The position numbers were made by a program, and so were the translations under genes. Below are positions 1 to 10,225 of a stretch of 64,000 nt of DNA, one piece after another (the stretch's first letter is position 1; each line of letters starts with the position of its first letter). The stretch is from Rachicladosporium sp. CCFEE 5018 (taxonomy: Eukaryota > Ascomycota > Dothideomycetes > Cladosporiales > Cladosporiaceae), in the NCBI GenBank assembly GCA_002077045.2, contig KZ111201.1, forward strand, positions 16,545-80,544, in the 5' to 3' direction. The notes below the pieces were generated by a model. It had not been told where the DNA came from. It made no database searches and saw only the letters and a program-made list of their open reading frames with translations.

Positions 1-3000
1 ATCCCTTATCGCTCCAAACCATACCCAGGAGCTTGCACAACACTTGGCACAACTTTGCTTATTGAATTGTGCAAAACTCGAGACCGCCTCTTCGCCCGCC
101 ATGAGTAGGTCTGACCAATGCAGCTTCCGTGCAGTGTCGGTGAGTGATAGTTGGCGTACACGCTAGTTCGATGCTATGCTCTCGCCCACAACGCTACCGT
201 CAAATGACCGTGCCACACCGCGCTTTCGTTCTACTTCCGGCCTGCGACGGCCGTGATCTCACCGAGAATTGGCAGTCGAGCTATCGCACTTGCTTGGACG
301 GCCCCTGCAGTAGACTCGTAATCGTTATTCCCGGTCCTTCGACAGATCAAATAAGTAGGAATTCCGTGCTTCGACCGTCTAGGTGTCACAAATTGCATCT
401 TGCTCGCCATCATGCTCAGGCTCACGCTGCACCTGAGCGATGGCTCTGCATCAGTCCGACAACGTTCTCGAAGTATTGACATGCGGACCGCACAGCGCGG
501 AGTCGTCGCAACTGCTGTTGCGATACACAAGCGCACATGACTGTCCCTCGAGTTTCAAGGAGCCTTGTAACGCAACTGAAGCCAGCGATCAAGGGCTTAG
601 ATCGCTGCAACAGGTTCAGGCTCGTCCCCAATTGTTGCGAGTACGCGCCCTCTGATTCTGCTTGCTTGAGTATGGATTGCAGCGTGGACGCTCAGCAGCG
701 ACCTGCGTACTGACAACCGTGCTTTCTATCTCCCGAGGACCCTTCCCAATCGCTGCCCAATACACGTGACGTACTGGCAGCTCTCGGATCAGGTTTAGCG
801 CTGGACTAAGCGATGTGTTGTGATTGTGCAGCTTGGCATTCGTCCCCCGCAGGGTATTTAGTCTCTCAACTTCTCCCCTTTTCCTCTTCTCTTCTTCTTT
901 TTTCTTCATAGCGGCGGCGGCAGCGGGGGACGGGCTGCAGCTGGGGTGGTCTGGCGCTCTCCATTGCTGACCACCTGGTGAACTCCAATGCATTGCACAG
1001 CGCGGCAGGGTGAACCACAGGGTGGCTCCTGACGGCCTAATTTTTGATATGCACCGTTGCCTTTCGCGACACAAACACCTTTTCATCAGTCTTCTGGCTA
1101 CTGCCAGATGCTGGAGAAAAGTCTCCTGCTTCTCCTTTGCTCGTGCTTGTGACGTGTTGAAGTCGTAGACGTAGTGAGGTCTCACGTCGTCCTGTATCCC
1201 GCCGTCCAAGGCGTGAGAGTCTGCAGCTATCGACTCCGCCGCACAGTGAGTAGGCCTCATTTGCGTAGTATGAACCACAAGCTCGGTGCTGTGAAGCCAC
1301 CTGCTGACGCGGCACTTGGGTGGAGGAGATGCCTCGACGACGGGCCTGCCTCGCACCGACTGAAGACCTTCCACTCACTGACCGGCAGCATGCCATCTAC
1401 TGCATACTGTCGACACGCTGCTGACGATCCACGGCTCATGAGTCGAGATGCAGACTCGCAAAGCCGCAACGACTCGCAGAAGAACTCAGACTCAAGCAAG
1501 ACGAGATCAAGACAGCACAAGGTAGCTTCCGCATCCCAACATCCAGACCGAGCGCAGCAAGAGGTGGAAATCAACGGACACTAGCCAGCATGACATGATA
1601 GGCGTCACAAACGCACACAACAGCGGCGGTGCTACGTCGACATGCACAAGCGTAATGGTTGGGAGACTCGAGTCGACAGTCGTCGACGAAATAGCATGAC
1701 CGTGGCGACCAGCAGAGTCTACAGTCTGTATTCAAGGGCTGAAACGTCTCGCACTGAGCGATCAGCCACGCGAATCAGTTGAGAGCAGCTCCACGGCCAT
1801 GGACAGGACCGCGATAGCCAACGCGCAGATTGTAGTCTCGAGTTCCCACCAGGAGGCTTGGGACTGCATCATGCAGTAGTTCTTTTGGTGCGTGCAAAGC
1901 CACACTGGAAGCGCAGAACTTTGCCAGACTGTACACGACCTCACTGTGTAATGGAGTTCCCTCGCGTAGTCGTCCCCTATTCCCTTGAGGCGCGACGTGC
2001 CACATTCACAGCACTACCCCAGATGCTTTTCTCGTTCGACACACGTGTGGTCTTGATGACTCTTGAATAAGTGCGCCAGACGTGCTATACAATAGCCATC
2101 CCTCGAGCATGCGTGCGGAGCAGTAGGCACCTGACTACCACTGCAACAGATGTAGTACTAGAATGCCAAACTAAGAAGCCACCCCTTGCATTCACCAGCA
2201 TGCTGCAAGGCGCTCGCGCGAAGACGTGATTGCGCGATCCGAGCCACCGCCCCCGAGGCTTACACATGGGAGGGTCTGCTGATGTTAGGCATGATCGCAC
2301 CATCGCACAACGGCCAGGCCACAGTATCACTACTCCGGCGTGCCGCATGCACCATCAGAACCGCAGGAAGCTGAGACCCGGATGCGAGGCAAAGAGCCAA
2401 GAAGTTCGTCGGACTCGCCAGCATCGAGCACAACCCAGATCACTTGCCACTTGGTACTCGCACGCACGCCGGGAGAACGCGCTGCCACAGTGGATGTACC
2501 TCATTCTCGGAGGGTTATGCAACAGCTTGGGTCGCCATTCGGTCAGATCTGGTGTGCGGATACCGGAGGATGCCGCTCCATATGAATGACTGTCCTAGTG
2601 CGACAGCTGGGATTGCCGTAGCGTCTTACCGCCAGCGATACATAGCAGGCCTTCCTCTTCTGGTTGACATCGGCCAAGCCAGAGCGCGATCACCTGCCCC
2701 AGACCATCGAGAGCTGCAGGTATCTTGCCGTGGATCCGCGCTCTAAAGCCCGGCGGGACGGATGATGAGGCAGTGCTTTTCTACCGCCAGATGTAAGACC
2801 TCTACGAAAGGCGCTCGTCCAATGCCTATGGCAACAGACTCCCACCGCCTCGTTCAAACGCTTGTATACCTCACCGCAGATCGACGAGGCTCTGCCTTGG
2901 GCCGGCAATACAAGTGCGCCTATCAAGAGCAAGAGCATGCGCCGCAATTGTTTCAGAGACGAGTCCAAAGCCCTCGATACCACAGTAGGAAAGTTCACTT

Positions 3001-4132
3001 CTTCGGACCAGTATCGACAGCGCACAACGACCAGCCTGTCCCATCTTGTCCGGAAGCTCCAGCATCGAGGTCCAGTGATTTTGAGAAGCACGCCGTCTGC
3101 AGGAGCCGCAGACCTCTTTGCTCGCCGGCAGCGTACTTCTCTTCCAATCACCAAACATCTCTCTACGAGACGTATCCTCGGGCGCTATCAGCACTCAATC
3201 GCGAGGACAGTAAACTTGGAATACTGGCTAGCTGGCGACTGGCACGCCTTGCCCTCAATGCTAAGAACTGTCAGACATCGCATTACCGACTTCCCTTATT
3301 GGTCAGGGCCAGAAAACGTTCTCATAGCTCCGATCCAAATTTCAGGTACTTGATCCTGTCTCGGAAACGAACGGTGGTCTGACCACTGGACTTCTGTGCT
3401 GTTGCTCAGCTACTGCGGTCTGCCCTGATGCCCATCATGAAACAGCTCGGGCACACGACCGGATCCTCCTGATCCAATGCAACGCATTAAAGTCCGATGC
3501 GGTCCGCTTGAGACTGCCGGCAACATGCAGCTTACAGACAAGAAGTCATATCCTCAGTCAGGGCAGCGGTGTGAGGAGGCATCGCCAAGACGAAGCTTGC
3601 CGGACCATATTGGGGATGCCGAAGGCTTGTCTCGGACATCCCAGCCTGCCGTTTCCTGTCTGATGACTCTTCTTTCTCCTACCCGCTGCGGAGTCCACCT
3701 CCTCCAGCGGCGTTGTCTTCGCTAGTTAAGAGCGAGCTCGATGTGAATACCTCACAAGCCAGCCACAGCACTGCGTAGACCAAGATCGGGTCTGCCCTGC
3801 CGTTGCGGCTCAATCCTGCATCACGCCAGGCCAGGACTGGCAGGTTCTCCACCTCGTCCTGAAGCTCGCGGCGCTAGATGCCTGTTCGCCTTGCAGCAGC
3901 CAGCTTCTCGTACCCACGTGCTTCAAGATAACGCTCTTGGAGGTCGCGCTGTTTGCACACAGGCGTCATGAAAGTTGCTTCTGGAGTTTGACAGGTCCGA
4001 GCGACTGTCTTCCGGCATGTGCATATACGTTGCAGCCACTGCCACGGTACTGTAAGCTTCTTCCTGCTGCTTCCAAGCGCTTTGCGAAGCTTGGTATCCT
4101 TGTCCTGATCACTGAGCTGTCCTGTTGTCACA
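1..4132. other. Long stretch without a supportable gene
   Basis: Several open frames of 60-320 codons occur on both strands, but none shows a domain, signal peptide, codon pattern or splice structure that I recognise, and they overlap one another. A pyrimidine-rich tract (about 865-908) is followed by a GC-rich GGC-repeat stretch (about 910-930). It could be a fungal core promoter or a 3' splice-site tract, but I cannot join it to a coding exon. The right end is the 5' flank of the metallophosphatase gene. A decayed or lineage-specific gene cannot be excluded. Confidence 0.5.
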
Positions 4133-6458
4133 ATGCGTTTCTCTCTTGCAGGTAGCGCCTTCGTCGGCTTACTGAGCAGCATTACCCTTGCATGCGAGAG
4201 CTGTGAGCATCCAGAGCGAGATGTCGTCCTTACGAGAAACGTTCGTCGGATGCAGCCTGAGTCGCAGAACGCCACATCTTCGCCGCGCGCCTCATTGGCA
4301 TGGTGAGTGAGCAGAGGTATACGAATTATTCTCGTGGAGTGTTCTGACAGCACTCGCACACGACAGGGGTCAGCTAAACTTCCTTCACACCACCGATACT
4401 CATGGTGAGAGACGTTCCTACGCACAGATCTTGACCCAGCTGGCTGACATTCGTCCCAGGATGGCTGGAGGGGCATCTCAAGGAGAAGAACTATGGTGCC
4501 GATTGGGGCGACTTTGTGTCCTTTGCCAAGGACATGAAGAAGAAGGCGAAGGCGTACGATGTAGATCTGCTGCTTGTCGATACTGGTGTAAGAACGGACT
4601 TGGGGTATGATGGTATGAGCACCGTGAACTGACAAATGGATGCAGGACTTGCACGACGGTGCTGGCTTGTCTGACGCTACTTCCCCTAATGGCGTACTCA
4701 GCAACCCGATCTTCGAGGTATGTTGACAGGCTGTCCGCCCTTGCGAACAGTACAACGCTAAGATCACTGCAGAACATCGATTACGACATCTTGACGATTG
4801 GCAACCACGAGCTTTACATCTCCGACATTGCATACGAGGATTTCTACAACTTCAGTCGCCACTACGGGGACCGCTACCTCACCAGCAATGTGCAGATACT
4901 CAACCCTGCTACATCGCAGTACGAGTACATCGGGCATACGCACCGATACTTCAAGACAGAGCACGGCCTCCGCATCATGGCATTTGGCGTACTGTTTGAC
5001 TTCACTGGCAACAGCAATGCCAGCAAGGTCATTCCCGCGGCTACCATGGTAAACCAGACTTGGTTCCAGAACGCTCTCCACGACAAGCGGCCAGTCGATC
5101 TGTATCTGGTCACCGGCCACAACCCAGCAAGGCCTACAGATAAGAGCTCAACATTCAAGACGGTGTTCAACGCTATTCGGGCTGTCAAGCCTAATGCTCC
5201 GGTGCAATTCTTCGGCGGGCACTCTCACATTCGCGACTTCGCAGTATACGACGACAAGTCGACAGCATTGGAGTCTGGGCGATACTGCGAGACCCTTGGC
5301 TGGCTATCGATGAGTGGGCTCCAAAGCTCCTCCTACAGGGGGTGTGCGAACCCAGTGGGTGTACCAAACCCGACACAGAAGGCTGTGAAGGTCAATGGCT
5401 CAAGCACTGCGACGGCTGCTCTGCAGATCTCAACCACTACGTCCAACTTGGTCTACTCTCGTCGCTATCTCGACTGGAACCGTTTGAGCTTCGAGTATCA
5501 CGCCGCAGGAAGTCAGGTTCGCAAATTCGACATCAAGAAGGGCTTGTCTGTCACATCTGAGATTACCGCCACTCGTAAGGAGCTCAACCTCACTGCATTG
5601 TATGGCTGTGCGCCACAGACATGGTGCGAGTCTTGTGCGCCCTTCCTCTCAAACGGCAGCATTTACAACGTGCTCACAAAGGCCTTGTCTGCGGTTGTCG
5701 TCAACAAGACAAGGGCAGCAATCCCACGCATCATTATCCTGAACACCGGCAGTGTGCGCTTCGATCTGACTAAGGGACCGTTCACTTACGATGACTCCTT
5801 CATCGTCTCGCCATTTACCGACGCATTCCAGTATCTTCCAAACGTGCCTTACGCGGATGCTTCAAAAGTCCTCGGCATACTGAACGGCGGTGGATTCGCA
5901 GACAAGCGATCGCTTCAAAGCAGAGACTTTGACTTCTACAACCCGTCGCTACCGTCGGATGCATGCACAGATCCCGCGATGGCGCAGTCGAGCCTGAACA
6001 AGCGCTCACTTGGGCGTATTGTGCGTCGCCAGAATACTGTGACTCCTGGCTATGTCACGAAGGACGACTTCGGCAGCGATGGTGATGACACTGTGCACTC
6101 GCGTATTCCGTCCTACTCGTCAGTAAAGCCTTGCACTAAAGCTCGCAATCATGGCTGACACACTTCCCATAGCTACCCTGACTACTTCGCGGCTAACGGG
6201 AGCTTCCCATCGAATGCAAGCACTCCCGCCACAGTTGATCTAGTGTTCCTCGATTACATCGCCAAGAATGTCGTTACTGCGCTCAACAACCTTGGTGCGA
6301 CGACATTCACCGTTGCTCAGATAGCGTACTACTTGCCCGAGACCTTTACGACCAACTCGTACTTGCCTGTGTACGCGCAGATTGCGCCAGACTGGCAGAA
6401 AAATGTGCCAAACTGCCCTGTTGGACAAGGTGTCGGGTACAATGACACTGCATCGTGA
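4133..6458 (+). CDS. Secreted metallophosphatase / 5'-nucleotidase family protein (six exons)
   Basis: Model: join(4133..4302, 4367..4404, 4460..4587, 4646..4717, 4773..6118, 6173..6458), 679 residues, in frame throughout. The ATG at 4133 gives a classical signal peptide with a hydrophobic stretch of about 15 residues ending near SITLA. Calcineurin-type metal-binding motifs are in order: NFLHTTDTHGW, then the GxxxDLHDG region, TIGNHELY, VTGHNPA and GGHSHIRD. The C-terminal half resembles a 5'-nucleotidase C domain (LNTGSVRFDL). These are the dinuclear-metal ligands of the family. The protein should enter the secretory pathway and hydrolyse phosphate esters, possibly extracellular nucleotides. 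The closest type I recall is the fungal YHR202W-like group. All five introns are 54-63 bp. The last donor is taken as GTCAGT at 6119, because the neighbouring GTAAAG would bring in a stop. The substrate is unknown. Confidence 0.87.
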
Positions 6459-6526
6459 GCGGGAGAAGCACAGCGGTAGCAAGACACATAGTTGATCATA
6501 CAGCGCTACCCAAGAATCGAGTCTAC

Positions 6527-7145
6527 TCAAGCCAGTCCCAGGTCCTTCGGCGAGAGGATTCCATTCTTCAGCGCATAGCCAATGGCCGGCATCGGATCGG
6601 CATAGATGCGCGTTTCCTTGATCTTGATCCCATCAACGCCGCTTTCGTCCTTTACGTACCAGAATCGGAAGCCACCCTCCATGACGGCGTTCCACTTGTC
6701 GCCATCATCGTCGGTGATGGTTTTGTCGTGGCCCTCGAATCCGACATAAACCTTGGCATGGCCAAACATGGTTATTGAGCCATCCTTCTCTTCCCTACAA
6801 TGGTGTGGTCAGCGGCACGAACAGCCACTGAAGGCTTTGACAAGACAGTCAGACCCACCAGCAAGCCAGCGAGGTAGGTCTATGCTTGTGACCTCCAGAA
6901 AAGATCGCGTACACCTCCTGCAGTGCCTTCGTGGTGTCATCTGCACCTGAGGTCCGCGTGCCGTCGGACTTCTGGAATACAAAGTCCTTGGTGTGCCACT
7001 TGTCAAAGATCTTCGCGTCTGCCTTCATGAAATCACGATTGTCGACGTAATTCCGAGTGTAGTTTCCCATGAACTTCATGGCCTGGTTGCTGTCGGTCTC
7101 GCCATCCCAGTTGCCATCGTGGACGAAAGCCTGGGCGGTAGGCAT
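6527..7145 (-). CDS. SnoaL-like (NTF2-fold) protein
   Basis: Model: complement(join(6527..6789, 6893..7145)), 171 residues. The protein is small and acidic to neutral, with the aromatic-rich layout of NTF2-fold/SnoaL-like proteins: an N-terminal helical part, a WHTKDFVF strand region, and a C-terminal sheet with GGFRFWYVKDESG and a KETRIYADPMPAI ending. Related fungal proteins act as small cyclases, hydratases or decarboxylases, or have no known activity; no catalytic residue can be named here. A longer frame continues upstream, but the TATA-like box near 7264-7272 places the promoter there, so the ATG at 7145 is preferred. The intron donor (GTCACA) is weak, and the acceptor was picked to keep frame. 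The gene lies on the same strand as the reductase at 7820-8743. Confidence 0.62.
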
Positions 7146-7263
7146 GATGGAATGAGTTGGGGATGACAAGTGTTGAGAGATAGAGGTAGTTGCTAGACTG
7201 TTATTGACTCTCTGGGTGAACAACCAAGAGGGAGTAGGACGCGAGAAAGGTACTTGGACCTGA

Positions 7264-7272
7264 CTTATATAG
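7264..7272 (-). promoter_or_regulatory. TATA-like box upstream of the SnoaL-like gene
   Basis: On the minus strand this reads TATATAAGT, about 120 nt upstream of the ATG at 7145, a usual spacing for a fungal TATA element followed by a short 5' leader. No experimental support. Confidence 0.45.
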
Positions 7273-7819
7273 TCTATCTTTCCATGGCCTGAGGGGATTG
7301 GCGGCGACAAGGTTGCTGGTACCTCTAGCTGTTCGACAGCGATACCAAGACTACTCAGGTAGCCACGATTCCCACGTGGCAGAGCTCAGCGCCGTGTCAG
7401 CATGGATTTCCTACTGTGACAGGCTGTATCGTTGGGCGAGGTATTCAGCAGCTGTGTGGGTGAAAGTCTAAAGTTCAGCGTGGCTTGGATCTAGAAGCTG
7501 GAGCACATATGTGGCGGCGGCCAGGCTGGGGTCACAGCTCGAAGTCATTCTCATGACCTGTACGCCACCTTCAGGTATTGGCTAATGTTACCATGTGTTC
7601 CATGAGCTGAGGTGCAATGGCGCTCTGTGGATCATGAGTTTGTACATCATTGTGGGGTGACCGAGTTTTGTTCGTTGAGGCGCATCGCATCTCCCGTGAG
7701 AGCGCCGATCACACTCTACCCATACCAGGACTACCAGACAGGCCTTCTTTAGAGCTGTCGTTGGATGCGGAACATAAATATACAACTCAATGACACTCTC
7801 GCATCACGGTGTCCCCGAC

Positions 7820-8743
7820 CTACGCTCTAAACTGCGCATCTTTCAATTGACGCAGCCAGGTTGGTACATCCGTCATCACAATGCTCTGCTCAGCGTTAAA
7901 GGTGCTTGCCTTGTCCCATGCGACACCACTATCGCGCGCGAATGCAAGGTGGTACTTCCGAATCCCATCATTCGGGTTCGCTGCAACTTCCGATCGTAGA
8001 TGCTCATTATCCCACAGATTCCTCTCGATCTTGCGACCGAGATGGATATCTACCATGTCAGCAAGCTGAGCGTATGTGAAGGTATCGCCAGCAATGTAAT
8101 TCACTTCCTCCTGTATCTGAGGCTCATGCGCAAGTATAGCAGCGGTAAGTCGTCCGATATCCTCAGGGGTCGTAACAGTAAGACGATAGTCCCAGCTCCC
8201 GAGTGCATTGACCTGTCCCTTCGCAAGGTCTACTACCCCAAAGGCAGGCTCAAACAAAAAGCTCGTGAACATGCCTGTGGAGATAATGATCCAGTTGATA
8301 GCGGATTGGCCACGCAACATGTCACGCACATCGGCTTGCTCATCCCAGACATTCTGACCGCTGCCTTGTCCAATAATGTCGTAGTCGACTCCAAATTGCC
8401 ATGGCACGTAACGCTTGACTCCAGCTTTCAACACCGCAGCAGTGATCTTGCGCTGCGTTCCTGGGCCACCGACGAAGCCGGTGCAGCAGATGACAGTATC
8501 ATAGTTGGTGAAAGTCGCCGCAAGATCATCCACGGTGTTAGTTGCCAAGTCCGCGTGCACAATGTCAATATTCTTGTTCCTGAGTGATTGAATAGTACGT
8601 CTTGCGGCTTCGGTGGTAGGTAGTCGCACGAGGACGCTGAACAGTCCAGGGTGTCTATCTTTCAACGCCATGAGCCCTTCGATGACAGCAAGTCTGAGCT
8701 CTCCGGCACCGAGGACGAGAGTCGTGGGCATTTGTGGCTTCAT
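7820..8743 (-). CDS. NmrA-like NAD(P)-binding reductase (isoflavone-reductase type)
   Basis: Single exon, 307 residues from the ATG at 8743. A longer frame to 8788 exists, but the start at MKPQM puts the nucleotide-binding strand at the usual place. The N-terminal Rossmann fold has the LGAGEL loop followed by Arg where the family normally has Gly. It then shows VIEGLMALKDR, the DIVHADLAT loop typical of atypical SDRs, VICCTGFVGG, and a YVPWQFGVDYD segment where PCBER/isoflavone-reductase-like proteins keep their substrate pocket. Fungal members reduce aromatic or quinone-type compounds, or bind NAD(P) as regulators like NmrA. The FAD monooxygenase is transcribed divergently 313 bp away, so the two may share a promoter and a pathway. 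Confidence 0.85.
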   Translation of the reverse strand: MKPQMPTTLVLGAGELRLAVIEGLMALKDRHPGLFSVLVRLPTTEAARRTIQSLRNKNIDIVHADLATNTVDDLAATFTNYDTVICCTGFVGGPGTQRKITAAVLKAGVKRYVPWQFGVDYDIIGQGSGQNVWDEQADVRDMLRGQSAINWIIISTGMFTSFLFEPAFGVVDLAKGQVNALGSWDYRLTVTTPEDIGRLTAAILAHEPQIQEEVNYIAGDTFTYAQLADMVDIHLGRKIERNLWDNEHLRSEVAANPNDGIRKYHLAFARDSGVAWDKASTFNAEQSIVMTDVPTWLRQLKDAQFRA

Positions 8744-9056
8744 GATTTGTGTGCTTGTGAGTCTCGATACGAGGAAACAGCTGAACAATGTGGTAGCACG
8801 TAAGAAACAGAGACTTTACCTGAGTCGCGTCAAATATACGGCGAAAGTCTCAATTGCTCAAGGCACTCCACAATCGACTTTCCAGACAAGCATCGAGACA
8901 TTATTCATCATTGTGGGAGTTTCACGGAGTTAGGAAAGGATGAAGGTAAGGGCGCGTTCATCGACTGTCTGCCCTGCGGAAGCACAGGCCACAGAGTTGC
9001 CGCATCCTTGCCCGAGTCACCTCTACCCGCGCTTCCATCGACCACTACAAGTGACA
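8744..9056. promoter_or_regulatory. Divergent intergenic region between reductase and monooxygenase
   Basis: This 313-bp stretch separates the two oppositely directed start codons. It includes an upstream ATG (8940) in frame with the monooxygenase that would add 39 residues unlike any FAD domain; I treat that as 5' leader. No operator could be identified by eye. Confidence 0.4.
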
Positions 9057-10199
9057 ATGTCAGAAATGCCTCGACCTCCCATAGCAATCATAGGTGCTGG
9101 CATCTCCGGTCTGACCCTAGCCCAATGTCTTCGTCGTCGAAACATCCCAGCGGTAGTCTACGAACGTGTGAAAGACAATCCAACGCGGAACAACTATGGT
9201 ATTACACTACAACACGACACATGGAGGTCTTTGCTGGAGCCACTGCAGATCGATGAACGGGACTTTAAGCGACAAGTAGGCGTTCGGCATCCGAAGACTG
9301 ATGCTGTAGTGGAGGATGATGGGGCCTTGAGAGTCAATCGCGCGGCATTGACACGGGTATTGCAGGATGGAGTGGATGTGAAGTGGGAGCACAAGTTGAC
9401 TAGCTTACCTTCATCGAATGAGACGCGGACAGCAAAGGTCGATGTAAATGGCGGTACCGAGGATATTGACTACAGCCTACTGATAGGCGTCGATGGAGTC
9501 CATTCTGCCACCCGTTCGGCACTTAAGCTCGGGCAGAATGACTTCGAAATGAAGACACTACCCTACGTCGTCTTCAACGGCAAACGTCGAATCAAGCCAT
9601 CGTCCAAAGTGCCAGAAGGCCTACTCACGGCCTTCGAGAAGCCTGACGGGATTGTGCATCGCCACGGCCAAGTCGCTCTATCGATCAAAGGAGATTTCTG
9701 GGATCCCGAGAAGGACACCGTGGCCATCAGCTACACTCTTAGCAGACCTGCTAGAGATGCCGACAAGTCCTTGATCGATCGCAACATCAGTGATGCCGAG
9801 AAGCTGGCTGCGCAGTTCAAGGATGAGGTAGCTGCGCTGAAGGATTTGCCTCCGCCGTTCGATGCTGTCTTTAACGAGGATCAGATGATTGGCGATCGGC
9901 TATTGCACTGGCTGATGAGATCGTCACTCGTCGACTGCGATGCCCTCCAGAAATCGGCAAAGTCTCAGGGTGTGGTGTTGCTAGGCGATGCAGCGCATGC
10001 GCAGCCGATCCCAGGCTATGGTGCGAACACAGCGATTGCCGACGCAATCGAGCTGGCCAAGTACATCTCACCTGATGGCAAAATTGACGTCGCCAAATTC
10101 CTGCAAGCCAGGGCCGAGTCTTGGGCGGGAGACAAGGAGGCCGCCGAGCAAGCCCTCAGTCATCTGCACGAAGCCGGTACGAGCCAATCCATGCTATGA
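9057..10199 (+). CDS. FAD-dependent aromatic monooxygenase (PHBH/salicylate hydroxylase type)
   Basis: Single exon, 380 residues from the ATG at 9057, which sits just before the FAD-binding strand. The dinucleotide motif GAGISG lies at about residues 12-17, followed by the conserved YERV end of the second strand and an Arg-rich NNYGITL loop. A central LLIGVDGVHSATR matches the DG motif that binds FAD and NAD(P)H. GDAAHAQPIPGYGAN at about residue 310 is the GD motif that contacts the FAD ribityl. Members hydroxylate phenolic rings, epoxidise, or tailor polyketides and terpenoids. The substrate cannot be told from sequence. The length is close to the family norm of 380-430. Its stop codon is only 26 bp from the end of the convergent leucine-rich gene. 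Confidence 0.9.
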   Translation: MSEMPRPPIAIIGAGISGLTLAQCLRRRNIPAVVYERVKDNPTRNNYGITLQHDTWRSLLEPLQIDERDFKRQVGVRHPKTDAVVEDDGALRVNRAALTRVLQDGVDVKWEHKLTSLPSSNETRTAKVDVNGGTEDIDYSLLIGVDGVHSATRSALKLGQNDFEMKTLPYVVFNGKRRIKPSSKVPEGLLTAFEKPDGIVHRHGQVALSIKGDFWDPEKDTVAISYTLSRPARDADKSLIDRNISDAEKLAAQFKDEVAALKDLPPPFDAVFNEDQMIGDRLLHWLMRSSLVDCDALQKSAKSQGVVLLGDAAHAQPIPGYGANTAIADAIELAKYISPDGKIDVAKFLQARAESWAGDKEAAEQALSHLHEAGTSQSML

Positions 10200-10225
10200 T
10201 GCATCGTTCTAACATCGCCTATCTC

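Noticed and set aside
616..1374. 252-codon open frame on the minus strand
   Set aside because: Low-complexity, includes Lys/Glu runs from a repetitive tract, overlapped by another frame; no domain.
2762..3382. 206-codon open frame on the plus strand
   Set aside because: Two other frames overlap it, and its composition is unstructured (Arg, Ser and His rich) with no motif; not supported as a gene.
3874..4833. 319-codon open frame on the minus strand
   Set aside because: It overlaps the first four exons of the metallophosphatase on the other strand, has no recognisable domain, and is best explained as an antisense shadow.
8940..9056. Upstream ATG of the monooxygenase
   Set aside because: The 39 extra residues are unlike an FAD domain and precede the standard start of the binding strand; treated as leader.
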